The position numbers were made by a program, and so were the translations under genes. A DNA stretch of 8,595 nt, taken from the NCBI GenBank assembly GCA_903821715.1, contig CAIJMB010000239.1, forward strand, positions 1 to 8,595. The letters run 5' to 3'. The notes beneath the pieces are model-generated. The model did not search any database. It was not told the DNA's origin and saw only the letters and a program-made list of their open reading frames with translations. Source of the stretch: an uncultured Flavobacteriales bacterium (GTDB lineage Bacteria > Bacteroidota > Bacteroidia > Flavobacteriales > Schleiferiaceae). Shown here piece by piece: positions 6,219 to 8,595 of the stretch (position 1 is the stretch's first letter; each line of letters starts with the position of its first letter).

Positions 6219-7494
6219 TCCACACATTTTGAGGGGTGGCCGCCTTAAGCAGGCACTCGTCCCATTCCGCAGCGGGGTCGGCCGCAAGGGTCAACGCACT
6301 GCCTGCCCAAAGCTGCCACGAATCCGAGGGCGCGTGCCCAAACAGCGTGCGAATCAGCACATTGAAGTCGGCGCTGCCGTCGGGCCGTACAAAGCCCATC
6401 GCACCGCTGTACCATCCGCGGGGACGTGCCTCATGGCTGTCAACCAGCTCCATGGCGCGCAACTTTGGGGCGCCGGTCATGCTCCCCATCGGGAAGCTCG
6501 CCGCCACCGCGTCCAGCCAGTCGAGTCCTGGCTTAAGCTGGGCCTCCACGGTGCTCACCAGGTGGTGCACCGTTTTAAACGTTTGCAGCTCCAGTAGCCG
6601 CGGAACCTTTACCGTCTGCGCCGCCGCCACCCGACTAAAATCGTGGCGCACGAGGTCCACAATCATCACGTTCTCGGCCTGTTCCTTTTCAGCCTGACGC
6701 AGGGCGGAACCTTCGGCGGCATCCTTCGTCGCGTCGGCATGGCGCGGAGCGGTCCCTTTAATCGGCTGGCTGTTCAGTTGCCCCTCGGGCGAAACCTGCA
6801 GGTAGCGCTCCGGCGACGCGCTCACCACTGTGAACTCACCCCACTTGAGCATACCGGCCATTCCGGCTTCGGCACGAGCCTGCAGCGAACGGTACATCGC
6901 CGCGAGGTTCACCGCGCCTTTGGCTTGGCTTCCCACACAGAGGTTGACCTCATAAATGTCCCCGCGGTGCAGGTGAAACTTTAGAGAATCGGCCTGCTCG
7001 AAGTAGTCCGGAGCGGACCAGTCCATGGACCACGGGGAAGGCTTCTGGCTTCTCGTTTCTTGTTTGGCGGCGTGCTGCTGAAGCCACGACTGGGCATCGC
7101 CGTGCTCGACGACCGTTCCGTCAGCGCGGCATTCGAGGACCCAATCGGGTTCCCAAAGGGCGAGATCGGGCATGCCGTGCCACGCGTCACCCCGCTCAGG
7201 CAGCGAGGGCTCAAAGGCGTTCTTTAGGTCGTAACCGAGCACGCCGAACCACCAGGTCGGCTCGTCACGCCACCTGGCGGCAAGCTCAGCCCATCCCTCG
7301 GGGGTGGCGCGGTCCAATCCGTGCACCGCCCGGCAACCGCCCGCGGCGATCCAGCGCAGCCCGTTCAGCTCCTCGGTGGGAGCCGCATCGTGTGTTTCGT
7401 AAAAGGCAAAGAAGTCCTCACAGGACCCGCGGCGCTGAAGTTCGTCCGCGAGGTCCGCCGGAGGGTTGGACCAAACGCGTTGCCTCCAGCCCAT
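6202..7494 (-). CDS. pabB: Aminodeoxychorismate synthase component I (PabB)
   Basis: PabB converts chorismate and ammonia to 4-amino-4-deoxychorismate, the precursor of p-aminobenzoate and folate. The 430-residue chorismate-binding protein has GDIYEVNLC (178-186), SASPERYL (225-232), PIKGTAPR (244-251), AENVMIVDLVRHDFSRV (273-289), KTVHHLVS (307-314) and FPMGSMTGAPKLRAMEL (334-350). The Lys in PIKGT (Lys246) is the residue that separates PabB from anthranilate and isochorismate synthases of the same fold. VRHDF (282-286) replaces the more usual LRNDL. The glutamine amidotransferase subunit (PabA) and the lyase (PabC) are not in the window. I chose ATG 7494-7492, four bases after the lpd stop, because an in-frame ATG at 7530 would overlap lpd by 32 bases and add 12 residues unlike the family. 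The gene sits between lpd and tilS, probably in the same transcript. Confidence 0.93.
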   Translation of the reverse strand: MGWRQRVWSNPPADLADELQRRGSCEDFFAFYETHDAAPTEELNGLRWIAAGGCRAVHGLDRATPEGWAELAARWRDEPTWWFGVLGYDLKNAFEPSLPERGDAWHGMPDLALWEPDWVLECRADGTVVEHGDAQSWLQQHAAKQETRSQKPSPWSMDWSAPDYFEQADSLKFHLHRGDIYEVNLCVGSQAKGAVNLAAMYRSLQARAEAGMAGMLKWGEFTVVSASPERYLQVSPEGQLNSQPIKGTAPRHADATKDAAEGSALRQAEKEQAENVMIVDLVRHDFSRVAAAQTVKVPRLLELQTFKTVHHLVSTVEAQLKPGLDWLDAVAASFPMGSMTGAPKLRAMELVDSHEARPRGWYSGAMGFVRPDGSADFNVLIRTLFGHAPSDSWQLWAGSALTLAADPAAEWDECLLKAATPQNVWNESVE

Positions 7495-7498
7495 GGGA

Positions 7499-8595
7499 CT
7501 ACATGTGTATGGCTCGCTTCGCCGTCGCATCGAGGGCCGCCTCTTTGATGGCCTCGGTGTAGGTCGGGTGGCCGTGGCAGATGCGTGCCACGTCCTCAGC
7601 TGAGGCGCGGTACTCCATGGCTACGGCGAGTTCCATGATCAAGTCGGCGGCGCGGGCGCCCACAATGTGGGCCCCAAGCACCTCGTCGGTGCTGGCGTCG
7701 GCCAACACCTTTACAAACCCGTCGGTATCGCCTGAAGCGCGGCTGCGGCCAAGCGCCCGCATCGGGAAATTGCCCACCTTGTAACCGCGGCCGCTGGCCT
7801 TAAGCTGCTCCTCGGTCTGGCCGACGCTCGCGGCCTCTGGCCACGTGTACACGATTCCGGGAACCAAATTGTAGTCAATGTGCGGCTTCTGGCCCGCGAT
7901 CTGCTCGGCAACCACGACGCCTTCTTCTTCGGCTTTGTGCGCCAGCATGGCTCCGCGCACCACGTCACCAATCGCATAAATGTGCGGCTGGCTCGTCTGA
8001 AGGTGGTCGTTCACGTCAAGGCGTCCGCGGTCGTCGGCGGTGATGCCGGCGGCCTGGTAGTTCAGCCCGGCGGTATTGGCCTTGCGGCCCACGGCTACGA
8101 GGCAGTAGTCGGCCTCAAACTCAACGGCATTGCCCTTTTTATCGGTCGCCTTCACCTTCACCACGTCGCCGTGGCGCTCGACGCCCTCGACTTTGGTTCC
8201 GAGGTGAAACGTCATGCCGGTCTTGCGCAGCACGCGCTGCATCTCTTTGCCGATCGACCCGTCCATGGTGGCGAGAATTGAGTCGGCGAATTCCACCACG
8301 GTCACCTCTGAGCCGAGGCGCTTGTAGACGCTACCGAGCTCAAGACCAATCACGCCGCCGCCGATAACGACCAGGCGCTTGGGCACTTCGGGCAGGCTGA
8401 GGGCTTCGGTCGAACTGATGATGCGCTCGCCGTCAAACTTGGCAAAAGGCAGCTCGATGGGGGTCGAGCCTGTGGCTACGATGATGTGCTTGGCTTTTAC
8501 GGTCAACTCTTCGGCGCCTGAAACCTTGACGGTGTGGGCATCCACAAACGACCCGAGTCCTTTGAGGACGGTCACTTTGTTTTTGTTCATCAAAA
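7499..8595 (-). CDS. lpd: Dihydrolipoyl dehydrogenase, C-terminal part (5' end outside the window)
   Basis: This is the E3 flavoprotein of the 2-oxoacid dehydrogenase and glycine cleavage complexes; it reoxidises dihydrolipoamide with NAD+. About 365 of the usual 465 or so residues are visible. They include the ATG motif at the end of the FAD domain (VATGSTPIELP), the NAD-binding GGGVIGLELGSVYKRLG, the second FAD motif YAIGDVVRGAMLAHKAEEEG, the dimer-interface start VPGIVYTWPEAASVG and the catalytic His/Glu in HGHPTYTEAIKEAA. The N-terminal FAD site and redox CxxxxC pair lie beyond base 8595. The TTG/ATG codons at 8593-8588 are internal, matching the family segment before KVTVLKG, and are not the start. 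The stop is TAG 7501-7499. All visible catalytic parts are intact. Confidence 0.95.
   Translation of the reverse strand, partial: LMNKNKVTVLKGLGSFVDAHTVKVSGAEELTVKAKHIIVATGSTPIELPFAKFDGERIISSTEALSLPEVPKRLVVIGGGVIGLELGSVYKRLGSEVTVVEFADSILATMDGSIGKEMQRVLRKTGMTFHLGTKVEGVERHGDVVKVKATDKKGNAVEFEADYCLVAVGRKANTAGLNYQAAGITADDRGRLDVNDHLQTSQPHIYAIGDVVRGAMLAHKAEEEGVVVAEQIAGQKPHIDYNLVPGIVYTWPEAASVGQTEEQLKASGRGYKVGNFPMRALGRSRASGDTDGFVKVLADASTDEVLGAHIVGARAADLIMELAVAMEYRASAEDVARICHGHPTYTEAIKEAALDATAKRAIHM

Noticed and set aside
7495..7530. A 12-residue N-terminal extension of PabB starting at ATG 7530
   Set aside because: It would be read from within the lpd coding end in a different frame and has no family similarity. 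The ATG at 7494 gives a normal short junction. The purine-rich stretch before 7530 leaves some doubt.
8588..8593. TTG/ATG at the window edge as the start of lpd
   Set aside because: The FAD-binding N-terminus and the redox cysteines would be missing, and the surrounding residues match an internal part of the family. The gene continues beyond the window.

Overview
All eight genes in this 8.6 kb window are read from the minus strand, so transcription runs from high to low coordinates. The organism looks like a GC-rich member of the Bacteroidota, probably flavobacterial or close to it. The evidence is a DsbD of the Bacteroidota type (CVNC thioredoxin motif, GKKIKTIG insertion), a DUF4254 protein coupled to a family-9 glycosyltransferase, the FPMGSMTGAPK form of the PabB motif, and start codons mostly lacking Shine-Dalgarno sequences. 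I cannot name a genus.

Layout in order of transcription: (1) 8595-7499, C-terminal three quarters of dihydrolipoyl dehydrogenase (lpd), entering from outside the window; (2) 7494-6202, aminodeoxychorismate synthase component I (pabB); (3) 6218-4851, tRNA(Ile)-lysidine synthase (tilS); (4) 4845-2773, DsbD transmembrane thiol:disulfide reductase; (5) 2776-2174, a DUF4254 protein; (6) 2190-1240, a heptosyltransferase-like GT9 glycosyltransferase; (7) 1203-799, a small YopX-like protein; (8) 719-1, the N-terminal half of a very divergent YifB/ComM (Mg-chelatase-like) AAA+ ATPase, leaving the window before its stop codon. Genes 1 to 6 are separated by at most 5 bases or overlap by 4 to 17 bases, so they look like one transcription unit. 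Two short gaps follow, of 36 and 79 bases. There is no stretch over 300 bases without a gene.

Functionally this is a mixed housekeeping cluster: central carbon metabolism (lpd), folate precursor synthesis (pabB), tRNA decoding (tilS), periplasmic redox supply (dsbD), then probable surface glycan synthesis (GT9 with DUF4254). The last two genes are less ordinary: a YopX-like protein, from a family best known in phages and mobile DNA, followed by a YifB/ComM relative whose usual N-terminal signature motifs are eroded while its Walker A motif is intact.

I found no tRNA or rRNA gene, CRISPR array, insertion sequence, attachment site or convincing terminator. I do not see a clearly new multi-gene system. 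The best leads are the YopX-like gene, the divergent YifB relative, and the unexplained DUF4254/GT9 pairing.
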